Shown: positions 1 through 9,200 of the stretch, piece after piece
Numbering within the stretch: position 1 is the stretch's first letter
How the letters are laid out: every line of letters starts with the position of its first letter
Assembly: GCA_963840445.1 (NCBI GenBank)
Contig: CAWIZC010000041.1
Coordinates: forward strand, 1 to 64,000
From: AWTP1-13 sp963840445
GTDB taxonomy: Bacteria; Pseudomonadota; Alphaproteobacteria; Rhizobiales; Hyphomicrobiaceae
Reading direction: 5' to 3'
Length of the DNA: 64,000 nucleotides
Position numbers and translations under genes: made by a program
Notes under the pieces: model-generated
The model's database searches: none
What the model was told of the DNA's origin: nothing
Seen by the model: the letters and a program-made list of their open reading frames with translations, nothing else

Positions 1-164
1 TTACGGATCGATGCCGAAACAGGTTAACTCTCAGGCGTCATCGGAAATGTTGCTTTCAAACAAGAGTAGATACGGCAGCATGCCGCATCGTTGGTGTCAT
101 TCCAAAACGTGATGTGGTAGGGTCGTGGCCTTACGCATCGACCGCATCACCCACAGCAATTTGC

Positions 165-1181
165 ATGAATTCAATGACGAGCATACCCGCCCTGTCGATT
201 GTATCTCCCTGTTACAACGAGCAGGAATGCCTGCCCGAGGTCTACAGGCGGCTGACAACCGTGTGCAAGGCCCTGTGCATAGCCGACTACGAGATTGTCC
301 TCGTCGATGACGGGTCCTCCGATCAGACAAGAGCGATCATAAGACAATTTTGCGAGCAGGACCCACGGGTGGTGGGCGTGTTCTTGTCGCGAAACCATGG
401 CCATCAGATCGCATTGACGGCTGGCCTGAGGAATTGTCGGGGCGCCCGTATCCTGATTATCGACGCCGATTTGCAGGACCCGCCGGAACTATTGGGCGAC
501 ATGATGAAGCTCATGGACGATGGGGCGGATGTCGTTTACGGGCAGCGCCAGGAGAGGCGCGGCGAGTCGGCGGTAAAACGCTTTACCGCACTTGCCTTTT
601 ACCGTGTGCTGAACAAGCTCATTGACGTCGAGATTCCCCCTGACACGGGTGATTTCCGCCTAATGAGCCGTCGGACACTCGATGAATTCAACCGAATGCC
701 GGAGCAGCACCGCTTCGTACGCGGCATGGTGAGTTGGATCGGTTTCCGTCAGGTGCCGCTTGCCTATAACCGCCATGAGCGTTTTGCCGGTCGGACGAAA
801 TATCCATTCAAGAAAATGCTTAGATTCGCCTTTGATGCCATATCCGGCTTTTCGATCGTTCCTTTGCGGATCGCAACCTATCTCGGTTTCATTTTCTCTG
901 TCATCGGCGTGTTATTCTTTGCATACACAATCTACAGCTACGCAACTGGCATCGCCATTCAAGGTTGGACCACACTTATGACAGTTGTGCTGACCTTGGG
1001 TAGTGCGCAGTTATTCGTGCTGGGCGTCATCGGGGAATATCTCGGTCGCTTGTACATTCAATCCAAGAACCGGCCATTGTTCATCATCGACGAAGTGGTG
1101 CGGTTGGGTTCGCCGGAGATCGCACACCACGCGCCCTATCCGACCTCCATTTCAAACGGGCGCCAGCGGCCGGAACACTAG
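165..1181 (+). CDS. Family 2 glycosyltransferase (GtrB/ArnC-like, polyprenyl-phosphate sugar transferase)
   Basis: Predicted inner-membrane enzyme that moves a sugar from an NDP-sugar to a polyprenyl phosphate. The N-terminal GT-A domain opens with SIVSPCYNEQ, then has VLVDDGSSDQT and the metal-binding-like DADLQDPPE; QHRFVRGM is also typical of the dolichol-phosphate-mannose-synthase-like branch. Two hydrophobic helices near the C-terminus (about residues 240-310 of 338) are the usual membrane anchor. The ATG at 165 was chosen because homology begins just after it; an upstream ATG at 114 would add an unlikely leader, and 174 is also possible. No strong ribosome binding site was seen. It precedes the SDR and GMC genes and may act with them on a surface glycan. 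The sugar specificity cannot be read from sequence. Confidence 0.85.
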   Translation: MNSMTSIPALSIVSPCYNEQECLPEVYRRLTTVCKALCIADYEIVLVDDGSSDQTRAIIRQFCEQDPRVVGVFLSRNHGHQIALTAGLRNCRGARILIIDADLQDPPELLGDMMKLMDDGADVVYGQRQERRGESAVKRFTALAFYRVLNKLIDVEIPPDTGDFRLMSRRTLDEFNRMPEQHRFVRGMVSWIGFRQVPLAYNRHERFAGRTKYPFKKMLRFAFDAISGFSIVPLRIATYLGFIFSVIGVLFFAYTIYSYATGIAIQGWTTLMTVVLTLGSAQLFVLGVIGEYLGRLYIQSKNRPLFIIDEVVRLGSPEIAHHAPYPTSISNGRQRPEH

Positions 1182-1509
1182 GCCGAACACAAATCGGTCC
1201 GCAATTTGGTCGACCGAGGGCCGGGCGATCTGCGCTTACGTGGACCGGCTGCACCCGATCGTTCGTCGTTAGGCCCATCGGCTTGACGAGGAAGAGAGCG
1301 TTGCTCGCTGTTCGGATCCTGCAGACAGCAAAGTGCACCTGAACGAACTTGGGCGATACACCCTGATCATAAAAAGAGTTGCCGGAAGAATTGCCGGAAC
1401 TGGCCGGAGCCTCTAAAAGGCCGGTGCGCCGCTGCTCGCATGTGCGCGGGAGCCCGGCGGGATCGCTCTCGGTGATCCAACTCTTCTTTATCTGGCCGTA
1501 GGTCTCCTG
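1182..1509. other. Gap of 328 bp, nothing recognised
   Basis: Spacer between the glycosyltransferase and SDR genes. No convincing reading frame, hairpin terminator or repeat was seen. It presumably carries the promoter of the SDR-GMC pair. Confidence 0.4.
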
Positions 1510-2958
1510 GTGGCGCAATCACTCCTGGTTACAGGCGGCAGTGGGTTTATCGGACGTGTCCTACTTTCGAGGCTCACGGCGTCGCACAGATATTCAGTAA
1601 AGCTTTTGACGCGCCGAGCAACCTCCGAGTTCGCTGCAGCCGCGGGCCCCCCAATCCAAATAGTCGGGGATCTGCTCGACTCCTCCACCTATCAAAAGGA
1701 GGTCGAAGGTTGTGACGTCGTTGTCCATCTGGCGGCGGCGACAGGGCGAGCAGAGCCCAGAGAATATAATCGCGTCAATGTGGAGGGCACGCGGACGCTT
1801 TTGAATGCGTGCAAACTTGCGGGCGTGCGCAAGTTTCTGCATGTGAGCACAATAGCGGCTGGCTACGCCGACCAACGCTACTATCCCTACGCCAAGACAA
1901 AAGCCGAGGCGGAGGCCCGCGTGCGTGACAGCGGACTGGACTACGCCATTGTCCGGCCCACCATTGTTTTGGGTCCGAATTCCCCTATCTGGAACACGCT
2001 TCTCAAGATCGCCAAGCTGCCGCTGGTTCCGTTACCGCAGGGGCGTAGGCCAGTTATGATCGCCCCCATCAATGTCCACGACGTGGCACGCGCGCTGGAG
2101 GTGCTGCTGGAAAGCGGCCGGCTCGAGGGCGAGACCCTGGATGTGGGAGGTCCCGATGCGATGTACTTCCGCGAATTTCTTGAAATGATTCAAGGCGCCT
2201 TGCACGGCAAACCGGGGCGCATTGTGAACATGCCACTCGGCCTTGTCCGCGCGCCGCTCGCTCTTATTGAGCCTATGGCTCGACCCCTGATGCCGGTGAC
2301 CGCGGGCCAGCTGGCGGTTTTTGCCAACGACAGCGTGCCGGCAGAGAACTGGCTGCTTGCGCGCATTCGTGCAGACATGCCAAGCACCCGCGATATGATT
2401 TCCACGTTGCTCGCGCGCGGGCAAGGGGCCGACGGCCCACGCACCAGGGCTGCGCCACCACGCATGCGTCAGCCGCCGGCGACCGACGCCAGGCAGCTGA
2501 TCGAGAAGGAGTGCAAGACCTTCGCCACCTACATGACCGGCAAGTCACCGAGCCAATACGTGACAGAGCAATACGCTGCGGCCGTGCTGGCTCATGGGCT
2601 CGCGTCCGATGAAGATCTCTCTTGCTTCGACAGGGTAGCACTCAGGCTCGCGCGGTCAGGGAGCGCGTTCACGCGCAGCTCCGACGCCTTTTGCTCGATC
2701 TTTGCGCGCAGGGGTGTTCTTCGCCGGAAGTTGATAGTTTTGGCCGCGATACTCGAGAGTGTGGCTCCCACCAACGAGGCGTTGGACCGAGTGCCCTCCC
2801 GCTCAGTGGCGGGAACGGTTGCCTCTTTGATCGGTTACGGCGCAGCTTTCGCCGTATCCTTCATTTTGGGCGCGACAATCCTACTTCCCGCCGCGGTACT
2901 CTGCCGGATGGTCGGACGTAAGACCGCGCTTGGAATATCTGCAGGTTCGGCAAAGTGA
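1510..2958 (+). CDS. Extended SDR, NAD-dependent sugar epimerase/dehydratase-like, with a C-terminal extension
   Basis: 482 residues from a GTG start. The N-terminal 290 residues form an extended short-chain dehydrogenase: TGGSGFIG near residue 8 binds the dinucleotide, HLAAATG follows, and Y125-x3-K129 is the catalytic pair, followed by RPTIVLGPN. Beyond residue 300 lies about 180 residues that are not part of the SDR fold: a basic Pro/Arg-rich linker, a mostly helical stretch, and a hydrophobic segment near residues 440-470 that could anchor it to the membrane. The stop overlaps the GTG of the next gene by 4 bp, so the two are probably translationally coupled. The substrate is unknown; an NDP-sugar or a lipid-linked sugar fits the neighbours. 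Confidence 0.8.
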   Translation: MAQSLLVTGGSGFIGRVLLSRLTASHRYSVKLLTRRATSEFAAAAGPPIQIVGDLLDSSTYQKEVEGCDVVVHLAAATGRAEPREYNRVNVEGTRTLLNACKLAGVRKFLHVSTIAAGYADQRYYPYAKTKAEAEARVRDSGLDYAIVRPTIVLGPNSPIWNTLLKIAKLPLVPLPQGRRPVMIAPINVHDVARALEVLLESGRLEGETLDVGGPDAMYFREFLEMIQGALHGKPGRIVNMPLGLVRAPLALIEPMARPLMPVTAGQLAVFANDSVPAENWLLARIRADMPSTRDMISTLLARGQGADGPRTRAAPPRMRQPPATDARQLIEKECKTFATYMTGKSPSQYVTEQYAAAVLAHGLASDEDLSCFDRVALRLARSGSAFTRSSDAFCSIFARRGVLRRKLIVLAAILESVAPTNEALDRVPSRSVAGTVASLIGYGAAFAVSFILGATILLPAAVLCRMVGRKTALGISAGSAK

Positions 2959-4580
2959 AGATACTTGTCGTCGGCTCGGGCGCCAGCGGAGTGCATTTCG
3001 CACTGAGCGCTGTGCGCAAGACGCATAGCGTAACCATGCTGAGTGTAGGCCACTCCGGGGCTGCTCCAGTGCTGCCCGACGCGGATTTCCTGGGGCTGAA
3101 GGGACGACTAAAGGATCCGGTCGGCTATTTCCTAGGGTCGCGGTATCAGGCGATCAAGGTGCCTTCGCCCGAGCCCGGCGCGGAAAAGGAGTACTATGGG
3201 CTTCCGCCATCGAAAGACTATGTGTTCGAGCGACCCTCTTGGTTTTCTGCGATCGAGGATGGGCTTACTCCGCTAGTTTCATTTGCTGCAGGCGGTCTGG
3301 CGCAGAGTTGGACGGGGGGAAGCTACCCATTCAACGATGATGAATTGCGCGAATTTCCATTCAGCTACTCGGACATCGCGCCTTACTACGCGGAGGTCGC
3401 CCGCCGGATCGGTGTGGCGGGGGGCCAAGACGATCTGTCAGCCTGCTTTCCGGTGCACGACAATCTCTCGCCAATGGTCGAGCTGGACGAAAGCGCTGCC
3501 CTGATGCTCGAAGCTTACTCTCGCCGCCGGCAGCGTTTGAGCAAAAAGTATGCTGCCCGCCTCGGCCGCTCTCGCCAAGCTGTACTGTCCCATCCTCTTG
3601 GCGAGCGCCGGTCATGTACCCGTTGCGGACGCTGCTTGTGGGGTTGCCCGACTGGCGCCTTCTACACCCCTTCCCTCACACTGGGGGAATGCCTTGGGTA
3701 CGCAAACTTCGAGCATGTGCCCAATGTTTTTGCGAGCCACTTCGACTTGGCAACATCGGGCTCTATCGAGAGCCTCGTCTGCTACCCGGTGAATGGCGGC
3801 CCCGAGGTGCGCTTCACCGCCGATGCCTACGTGCTGGCCTGCGGAACGCTCAGCACCTCGAATTTGGTTCTGCGGTCGGTCTACAGGTCTCGCAAGGAGA
3901 TCATCCGACTAGCAGGGCTGATGGACAATCGACAGGTTCTCGCTCCGCTCTGCAATCTCTCCATGTTAGGGCGCAGCTACAATCCGCAATCCTACCAGTA
4001 CCATCAGCTGGCCGTTGGCTTGGAAGGCGCCAGCCCCGACCGCTACGTCCACGGCCAGATCACGACACTCAAGACGGCTATCACCCACCCGATCTTCAGT
4101 GGTCTTCCGCTCGATTTGAAATCTGCCATGGGCGTCTTCCGCAGTCTCCGTTCAAGTTTGGCCGTACTCAACCTGAACTTCTGCGATTGGCGCCGCGACT
4201 ACAACTTCCTCACGCTGGCCCGAGAATCGATCGACGCGCACGGCTGGCCGGCCCTGCTGATGCGGTATAGGTCCTCGCCGGATGAAGCGCGTCTGATCCG
4301 GGAAACGTGCAGAAGGGCACGGGGTTTTTTTCGTGAACTTGGTGTGCCCTTCATTCCCGGTATGACGCACGTCAGGCCGATGGGCTCGAGCGTGCACTAC
4401 TCGGGCACTCTGCCGATGTCGGCGCGACGAACGGCTTGGGCTGTATCGCCTCAATGCCGCTCCTACGACATCGACAATTTATTTGTGGTCGATGGAGCTG
4501 TCATGCCGTTCCTCCCCGCCAAGAACTTGACCTTCACTCTGATGGCCAACGCTGTCCGGGTTGCGGAGACGGCCTTCTAG
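2955..4580 (+). CDS. GMC-family oxidoreductase with a CxxCxxCxxxC motif
   Basis: 541 residues, GTG start inside the stop of the SDR gene. VVGSGASG (residues 6-12) is the FAD-binding Rossmann motif. The C-terminal GMC substrate domain carries His481 (SSVHYSG) and Asn524 (PAKNLTF), the expected catalytic His/Asn pair, and VVDGAVMPFLPAKN is the usual FAD-contact region. Between the two halves sits C221-x2-C224-x2-C227-x3-C231, in SCTRCGRCLWGCPTGAFY, which reads like a ferredoxin-type iron-sulphur ligand set. GMC enzymes oxidise alcohols or sugars. With the coupled SDR and the upstream glycosyltransferase, an oxidised sugar or glycolipid is a reasonable substrate, but this is inference. Confidence 0.8.
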   Translation: MKILVVGSGASGVHFALSAVRKTHSVTMLSVGHSGAAPVLPDADFLGLKGRLKDPVGYFLGSRYQAIKVPSPEPGAEKEYYGLPPSKDYVFERPSWFSAIEDGLTPLVSFAAGGLAQSWTGGSYPFNDDELREFPFSYSDIAPYYAEVARRIGVAGGQDDLSACFPVHDNLSPMVELDESAALMLEAYSRRRQRLSKKYAARLGRSRQAVLSHPLGERRSCTRCGRCLWGCPTGAFYTPSLTLGECLGYANFEHVPNVFASHFDLATSGSIESLVCYPVNGGPEVRFTADAYVLACGTLSTSNLVLRSVYRSRKEIIRLAGLMDNRQVLAPLCNLSMLGRSYNPQSYQYHQLAVGLEGASPDRYVHGQITTLKTAITHPIFSGLPLDLKSAMGVFRSLRSSLAVLNLNFCDWRRDYNFLTLARESIDAHGWPALLMRYRSSPDEARLIRETCRRARGFFRELGVPFIPGMTHVRPMGSSVHYSGTLPMSARRTAWAVSPQCRSYDIDNLFVVDGAVMPFLPAKNLTFTLMANAVRVAETAF

Positions 4581-4857
4581 AAAATGCGTTCGTCTGCTGT
4601 GTCCAAGGACCCTTATTACTTGGTGAACGTGGGGAAAGCGGCGCGAGCGATCATGCAGCAGCTGGACAATGTCACCGCAAATCGCTGTTTTCGCCCACGG
4701 GCACACCCCGAGAGCGGGGTTGTGGCCTTGAAAAAGCAAAACATTTGGTGCGTTCCTAGATGGCGACGCCTCAACGCCGTTGCATCATGGGCTGCAGCGA
4801 AGACGGCGCGGACGATACTGGCTGGGCCGGCGCCCGCAACCGGGTGAGGAGAACACG

Positions 4858-5259
4858 ATGGCTGGCATTCGCTTCAGGATGGCCGTGGTGCTGTGCTTGC
4901 TTGGCCTCGCGTCGCCTGCCGGTGCGGCGAGCTTCCCCTGCCATACCCCCTTCCTGAAGCCGGCCGAGTTGGCGATCTGCCAGGACACTTACCTGTCCAG
5001 GCTCGACGAGGACACCGCGCGCAAAGCGCGCTCTGTCCTGTCGCGGCTGTCCTATGGCCAGTACCTCGGATTGCGCTATTGGCAGAGCCGGGGCGCGGAG
5101 GCCCGCGAGCAGTGTGGTCCGGACCGCCAGTGCATCACCGCACAGTATCGCGCAGACAATCGCTTTCTCGATCGTCTGCGGCTATGCCTCGACGGCGGCA
5201 CGCAACGGCGCACTTGCTGGCGCATCATGCTCAACGGCAACGTGGCCTCGCCACGCTGA
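4858..5259 (+). CDS. Small secreted protein, LprI/DUF1311-like
   Basis: 133 residues. A signal peptide (hydrophobic AVVLCLLGLASPAGA) ends near residue 23. The mature part is cysteine-rich (FPCHTP, AICQD, QCGPDRQC, RLCLDGG, RTCWR) and has the KPAELAICQD...LSRLDED arrangement of the lysozyme-inhibitor LprI-like family, in which the CxTP...E..IC..xxLxxLD pattern is typical. The ATG at 4858 follows GGTGAGGAG at good spacing. Role: probably periplasmic, possibly disulphide-stabilised. Family placement is from motif memory and is moderate. Confidence 0.65.
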   Translation: MAGIRFRMAVVLCLLGLASPAGAASFPCHTPFLKPAELAICQDTYLSRLDEDTARKARSVLSRLSYGQYLGLRYWQSRGAEAREQCGPDRQCITAQYRADNRFLDRLRLCLDGGTQRRTCWRIMLNGNVASPR

Positions 5260-5283
5260 CACGTCAGGGCCGAACCGCTGCGA

Positions 5284-5880
5284 CTACTTCGGCAGCATCG
5301 ACTCGACATGCTCCCAGTTCACAAGGTTGTCGAACCAGGCCTCGAGGTATTTCTGCCGGGCGTTGCGGTAGTCGATGTAATAGCTGTGCTCCCACACGTC
5401 GCATCCGAGGATCGGCTGGGCGCCGTGCATCAGCGGGTTCTCGCCGTTCGGCGTCTTGCCAACCTGCAGCTTGCCGTCCTTGACCGCCAGCCATGCCCAG
5501 CCCGAGCCGAACTGGGTGAGGCCCGCCTGCACGAAATCGGCGCGCATCTTGTCGTAGCCGCCGAGATCCTTGTCGACCATGGTCTGCAGCTTGCCCGGCA
5601 ACTTCTTGCCGCCGCCGCTCTTCTTCATCCATTGCCAGAAGTGCAGGTGATTGTAGTGCTGGCCGCCGTTGTTGATGAGCGGCGCGTTCTTTTCCGCATA
5701 GGCCTTCTTGCAGAGCTCATCGAGGCTCATGTTCTCGTAGGGCGTGCCGGCCATCGCCTTGTTGCCGTTGTCGACGTAGGCTAGGTGATGCTTGTCGTGA
5801 TGGAACTGCAGCGTCTCGGCCGACATGTAGGGGGCCAGTGCGTCGTAAGCGTAGGGGAGTTCGGGGAGCTTGAACGTCAC
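5284..5880 (-). CDS. sodB: Superoxide dismutase, Fe/Mn type
   Basis: 198 residues, converts superoxide to hydrogen peroxide and oxygen in the cytoplasm. It opens with FKLPELPYAYDALAPYMS. Metal ligands are seen in LQFHHDKHH, in QHYNHLHFW, and in the C-terminal GCDVWEHSYYIDY (Asp and His). The segment QFGSGWAWL favours the iron-type branch. The start is a GTG at 5880 preceded by GGAG 8-9 bp upstream; longer in-frame extensions are not conserved. It converges with the secreted-protein gene 24 bp away. No regulatory site was identified. Confidence 0.95.
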   Translation of the reverse strand: MTFKLPELPYAYDALAPYMSAETLQFHHDKHHLAYVDNGNKAMAGTPYENMSLDELCKKAYAEKNAPLINNGGQHYNHLHFWQWMKKSGGGKKLPGKLQTMVDKDLGGYDKMRADFVQAGLTQFGSGWAWLAVKDGKLQVGKTPNGENPLMHGAQPILGCDVWEHSYYIDYRNARQKYLEAWFDNLVNWEHVESMLPK

Positions 5881-6130
5881 GGGACTACTCCGTTCGAGTT
5901 GCGAGCTTGCACGATGGGGTGAAATTCGCTGGCACCGTACCGGCTCAGCCCAAGCAAGACAAGCGGCCGGAGCCTTGCCAGAGCCCCGTCTACTCAACGC
6001 AAAACGGCCACAATGGTGCCCGCCCTGGACCACCGACGGCCGCCGTCCGGCTTGCTAGCGGCGGGTTCCATCGCCATGGTGGCGACCGTTTGCCTATAGC
6101 CAGGTAGGAAGCAGCAGCGGGATTGTCGCC

Positions 6131-7621
6131 ATGGACGCACCAGCTCCGGCGCAGGGTAATTACTGGCGCCAGCAGATCGAGAACGCGCTGCTGGCCCCGA
6201 TCCGCGCCATGCGTCTGGCCTATCTGCCGCTGCTGATGGTGTATTTCGCCTATGGCGCGACTGGCCTGACGGCGGTCGCCCAGACATTCTGGGTCAAGCG
6301 GGACCTGACGTACACGCCGGCAGAGCTCGCCTCCTTGAGCGTATGGTTCACGCTGCCGTGGACCATCAAGATGGTGTTCGGCGAGCTGGTCGACACCGTG
6401 CCGTTGCTCGGCTCGCAGCGGCGCTCCTACGTGTTCGTCGGCGCCGGCCTGATCGCCGTCAGCTTCGTCATGCTCGCTGCGGCTGCCGGCCAGTGGTTCC
6501 CCTGGATGCGAGCCGATACGCTGTTCGTGTTGGCCTCGCTGCTGAGCGTGATCGGCGTGGTGCTGCAGGACGTGGTGGCCGATGCCATGAGCACCGAGGT
6601 GGTGCCGCGCATCAATGCCGATGGCAGCCCGCGGGCGAAGGCCGAGATCGATCATGACCTCGGCATGGTGCAGGTGCTGGGCCGCCTGGCGCTGGGCTTC
6701 GGCATCTTCTCGGTCGCCGGCCTGTCAGGCTGGCTGGCGCAGATCGTGTCGTATCAGGCGGTGTTCCTGTGGGGACTGGTGGTGCCGCTGGTGTCGATCT
6801 CCGGTGCCGTGCTCGTCAACCTCGAGCCCAGCGAAAAGCGGCCGACCGACTGGCGCATCCTGGGCGGCGGCATCGCCTACGGTGCAGTCGTGGTGCTGCT
6901 CGGCGTCAGCAATCTGCCGCTCAACCAGGAAATCGTCTTCGTCGTGTCGATGTGCGTAGTGATGTGGATGTTGCGCGAGGTAGCCGGCCAGATCGAGGAG
7001 GCGACGCGGATGCGCATGATCTACGCCGCCATCATCATCTTCGCCTTCCGCTGCACGCCGAGCGTGGGCGAGGGCTACCGTTGGTTCACCATCGACGTGC
7101 TGGGCTTCGACGAGGGCTTCTACGGCGTTCTGCAGCAGCTGGGCGCCACCATCGCCATTGTCGCGGCCTGGCTGTTCTCGGACGTGGTGACGCGCAAGCC
7201 TGTCGCGCAGGTACTGCTATGGATCACCGTCCTGGGTTTCATCCTGTCGCTGCCCACGCTTGGCCTGGTGATGCGGCTGGATACCATCACCGAGCAGCTG
7301 TTCGGCTTCGGCGCCCGCAGCATCGCCATCTTCGATGCGGCGGCCAGCTCGCCGCTCGACCAGCTCAGCATGATCCCGTTGCTCACCCTGGTCGCCATCT
7401 ACGCGCCCTCGGGACACCGCGCCACGTGGTTCGCGCTGATGGCCTCGCTGATGAACCTGGCGCTGGTGGCCGGCAGCCTGCTTAGCAAATATTTGAACGA
7501 AATCTTCCCGGTAGATCGCGGCGAATACGGGAATTTGCCGGCGCTGGTGGCCGTATCCATGCTGATCAGCTTAGTGCTGCCACTTTGTGCGATTGTTCTG
7601 TTCGGGCGCCGCGTCCGATGA
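6131..7621 (+). CDS. Major-facilitator transporter, BT1 (folate/biopterin-like) family
   Basis: 496 residues with about twelve hydrophobic segments. Family traits are the early WTIKMVFGELVDTVPL block after helix 2, the QDVVADAM block in helix 4, and FRCTPSVGEGYRWF starting the second half, all reminiscent of BT1 proteins (parasite and cyanobacterial folate/biopterin carriers). Substrate is not determinable here; other MFS drug or metabolite roles remain possible. The ATG at 6131 sits a few bases after GGGATTG. It stands alone between sodB and a small membrane-protein gene. Confidence 0.65.
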   Translation: MDAPAPAQGNYWRQQIENALLAPIRAMRLAYLPLLMVYFAYGATGLTAVAQTFWVKRDLTYTPAELASLSVWFTLPWTIKMVFGELVDTVPLLGSQRRSYVFVGAGLIAVSFVMLAAAAGQWFPWMRADTLFVLASLLSVIGVVLQDVVADAMSTEVVPRINADGSPRAKAEIDHDLGMVQVLGRLALGFGIFSVAGLSGWLAQIVSYQAVFLWGLVVPLVSISGAVLVNLEPSEKRPTDWRILGGGIAYGAVVVLLGVSNLPLNQEIVFVVSMCVVMWMLREVAGQIEEATRMRMIYAAIIIFAFRCTPSVGEGYRWFTIDVLGFDEGFYGVLQQLGATIAIVAAWLFSDVVTRKPVAQVLLWITVLGFILSLPTLGLVMRLDTITEQLFGFGARSIAIFDAAASSPLDQLSMIPLLTLVAIYAPSGHRATWFALMASLMNLALVAGSLLSKYLNEIFPVDRGEYGNLPALVAVSMLISLVLPLCAIVLFGRRVR

Positions 7622-7791
7622 GCGCGTAGCGCGTACGCCACAGGCGTGCGGGCGAAGCGTGCGGAGTTGCAGGCAATGCGGCACGGTTGGTCTTGACGGC
7701 CATCTGTCGATGGCGCCAAACATGACTGCGGCCGCGGGGGCGCCGAGGGGTTTCTCCAAACGGAGAACGGCGGTTCGAGGGAGGTTTCGCT

Positions 7792-7989
7792 TTGTCTTCG
7801 ACATCCGGGATTACAAGCGCCTCAACAGGACTTCAGTATCGGGCGCTGCGTCGCGCCGTGGTGGGACTGGTGTTCCTGGTTCTTATGGTCACGCTCGGGG
7901 CTTGGCTGCTGTGGGCCAGCATCGACCCCGATGAGGCATCTGCCGCGGACGCCCTCGAGGCGGGCCAGGCAACGGCATTGCCGCGCTAG
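7792..7989 (+). CDS. Small single-span membrane protein
   Basis: 65 residues from a TTG start with a strong GAGGGAGG site 7 bp upstream, the main reason to believe it. Polar N-terminus, one transmembrane helix (VVGLVFLVLMVTLGAWLLW, about residues 23-41), then an acidic/alanine-rich tail DPDEASAADALEAG. No family recognised. It precedes rimK by about 170 bp and could share its transcript. Confidence 0.55.
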   Translation: MSSTSGITSASTGLQYRALRRAVVGLVFLVLMVTLGAWLLWASIDPDEASAADALEAGQATALPR

Positions 7990-8160
7990 ACTGGGCCGCA
8001 CGTTCTGCAGCGGCATTTGGCCATCTATCCACGGTAACTGGCGCCGGTTGCGCGGCGCTTGGGCCCGCAGACTTTGCGCGCGCCCCCAGATGCACTATCA
8101 GAGGTTTCGCGACCGCATCCGTGCGCCTTTTGCCGGCGTCGGTCTGGCCGGAGACCTTCC

Positions 8161-9066
8161 ATGAAGCTCGTAATGCTCGCGCGTAACCCGGGCCTCTATT
8201 CGCATCGGCGGATCGTCGAGGCGGCGCGCCTGCGCGGGCATCAGATCGACGTCATAAACACGCTGCACGTTCACATGAACGTGACGTCGAGCAGGCCGAC
8301 GCTGCGCTACGGCGGGCGCACGCTGCCCGACTACGATGCCGTGATCCCGCGCATCGGTGCGTCGATCACGCACTTCGGCCTGGCGGTGCTGCGCCAGTTC
8401 GAGATGCAGGGCGTGTTCCCCCTGAACGAGAGCGTCGCCATCGGCCGCTCGCGCGACAAGCTGCGCGCCCTGCAGATCCTGGCGCGCGAGGGCATCGGCC
8501 TGCCGGTGACTGCCTTCGCGCACGGACCGAGGCACGCTGAGGATGTTCTGAAGGAGGTCGGTGGGGCGCCGTGCGTCATCAAGTTGCTTGAGGGAACGCA
8601 GGGGCGAGGCGTGATCCTGGCCGAGACGGATGCATCGGCCAAGTCCATCATCGAGGCCTTCAGCGCAGCCAACATGAACATCCTGGTGCAGGAGTACGTG
8701 AAGGAAGCGGCCGGCACCGACGTGCGCGCGCTGGTGGTGGGTGGCGCGGTGGTGGCCAGCATGAAGCGCTCCAGCAAGAGCGGCGAGTTCCGCGCCAACC
8801 TGCATCGCGGGGGCAAAGCCGAGGCGGTGGCGATCACGGAGGAGGAGCGCAAGACGGCGCTGCGCTCGGCCGAGGCGCTGGGCCTCAACGTGTGCGGTGT
8901 CGACCTGATGCGCTCCAAGCGCGGGCCGCTGGTGATCGAGGTGAACTCCTCGCCCGGCATCGAGGGCATGGAGACGGCCAGCGGCGCCGACGTGGCGCTC
9001 GCCATCATCGAGTTCCTGGAGAGGCGCGCGCGGCGCGGCGAGACGCAGACGCGCGGCAAGGGTTAG
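8161..9066 (+). CDS. rimK: RimK-type ATP-grasp ligase (ribosomal protein S6 glutamyltransferase-like)
   Basis: 301 residues, the length of E. coli RimK. RimK adds glutamate residues to the C-terminus of ribosomal protein S6 using ATP. Seen: N-terminal MKLVMLARNPGLYSHRRI, the DYDAVIPRIGASIT region, SRDKLRALQIL, the ATP-grasp lysine and glycine loop KLLEGTQGRGVIL, VQEYVKEA, and the metal-binding C-terminal end VIEVNSSPGIEGME. The ATG at 8161 matches the family start. In this clade related ligases can act on other substrates, so the symbol denotes family. Confidence 0.88.
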   Translation: MKLVMLARNPGLYSHRRIVEAARLRGHQIDVINTLHVHMNVTSSRPTLRYGGRTLPDYDAVIPRIGASITHFGLAVLRQFEMQGVFPLNESVAIGRSRDKLRALQILAREGIGLPVTAFAHGPRHAEDVLKEVGGAPCVIKLLEGTQGRGVILAETDASAKSIIEAFSAANMNILVQEYVKEAAGTDVRALVVGGAVVASMKRSSKSGEFRANLHRGGKAEAVAITEEERKTALRSAEALGLNVCGVDLMRSKRGPLVIEVNSSPGIEGMETASGADVALAIIEFLERRARRGETQTRGKG

Positions 9067-9197
9067 TGTTCATCCCTCTCCCCACCTCTTCGTGGGGAGA
9101 GGGTTAGGGTGAGGGGCTGCGGCATGTGTTGCGGTTTGTGTCTGCCCCTCACCCCGACCCTCTCCCCGCGGGCGGGGAGAGGGGGAAGAAGAGGTGA
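9067..9197. repeat. Intergenic inverted repeat, CCTCTCCCC/GGGGAGAGG type
   Basis: Between rimK and rpe. CCTCTCCCC and GGGGAGAGGG alternate in both orientations with GGGTGAGGGG and CCCCTCACCCC, so the segment folds into a long hairpin built of two smaller ones (about 9069-9116 and 9146-9192). It ends about 10 bp before the rpe ATG and supplies its GAGGTGAGG ribosome binding site. This is a common dispersed palindrome type in proteobacterial genomes. Confidence 0.75.
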
Positions 9198-9200
9198 GGT

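Noticed and set aside
4584..4847. Short frame after the GMC gene
   Set aside because: No ribosome binding site, no conserved motif; it overlaps the leader of the LprI-like gene.
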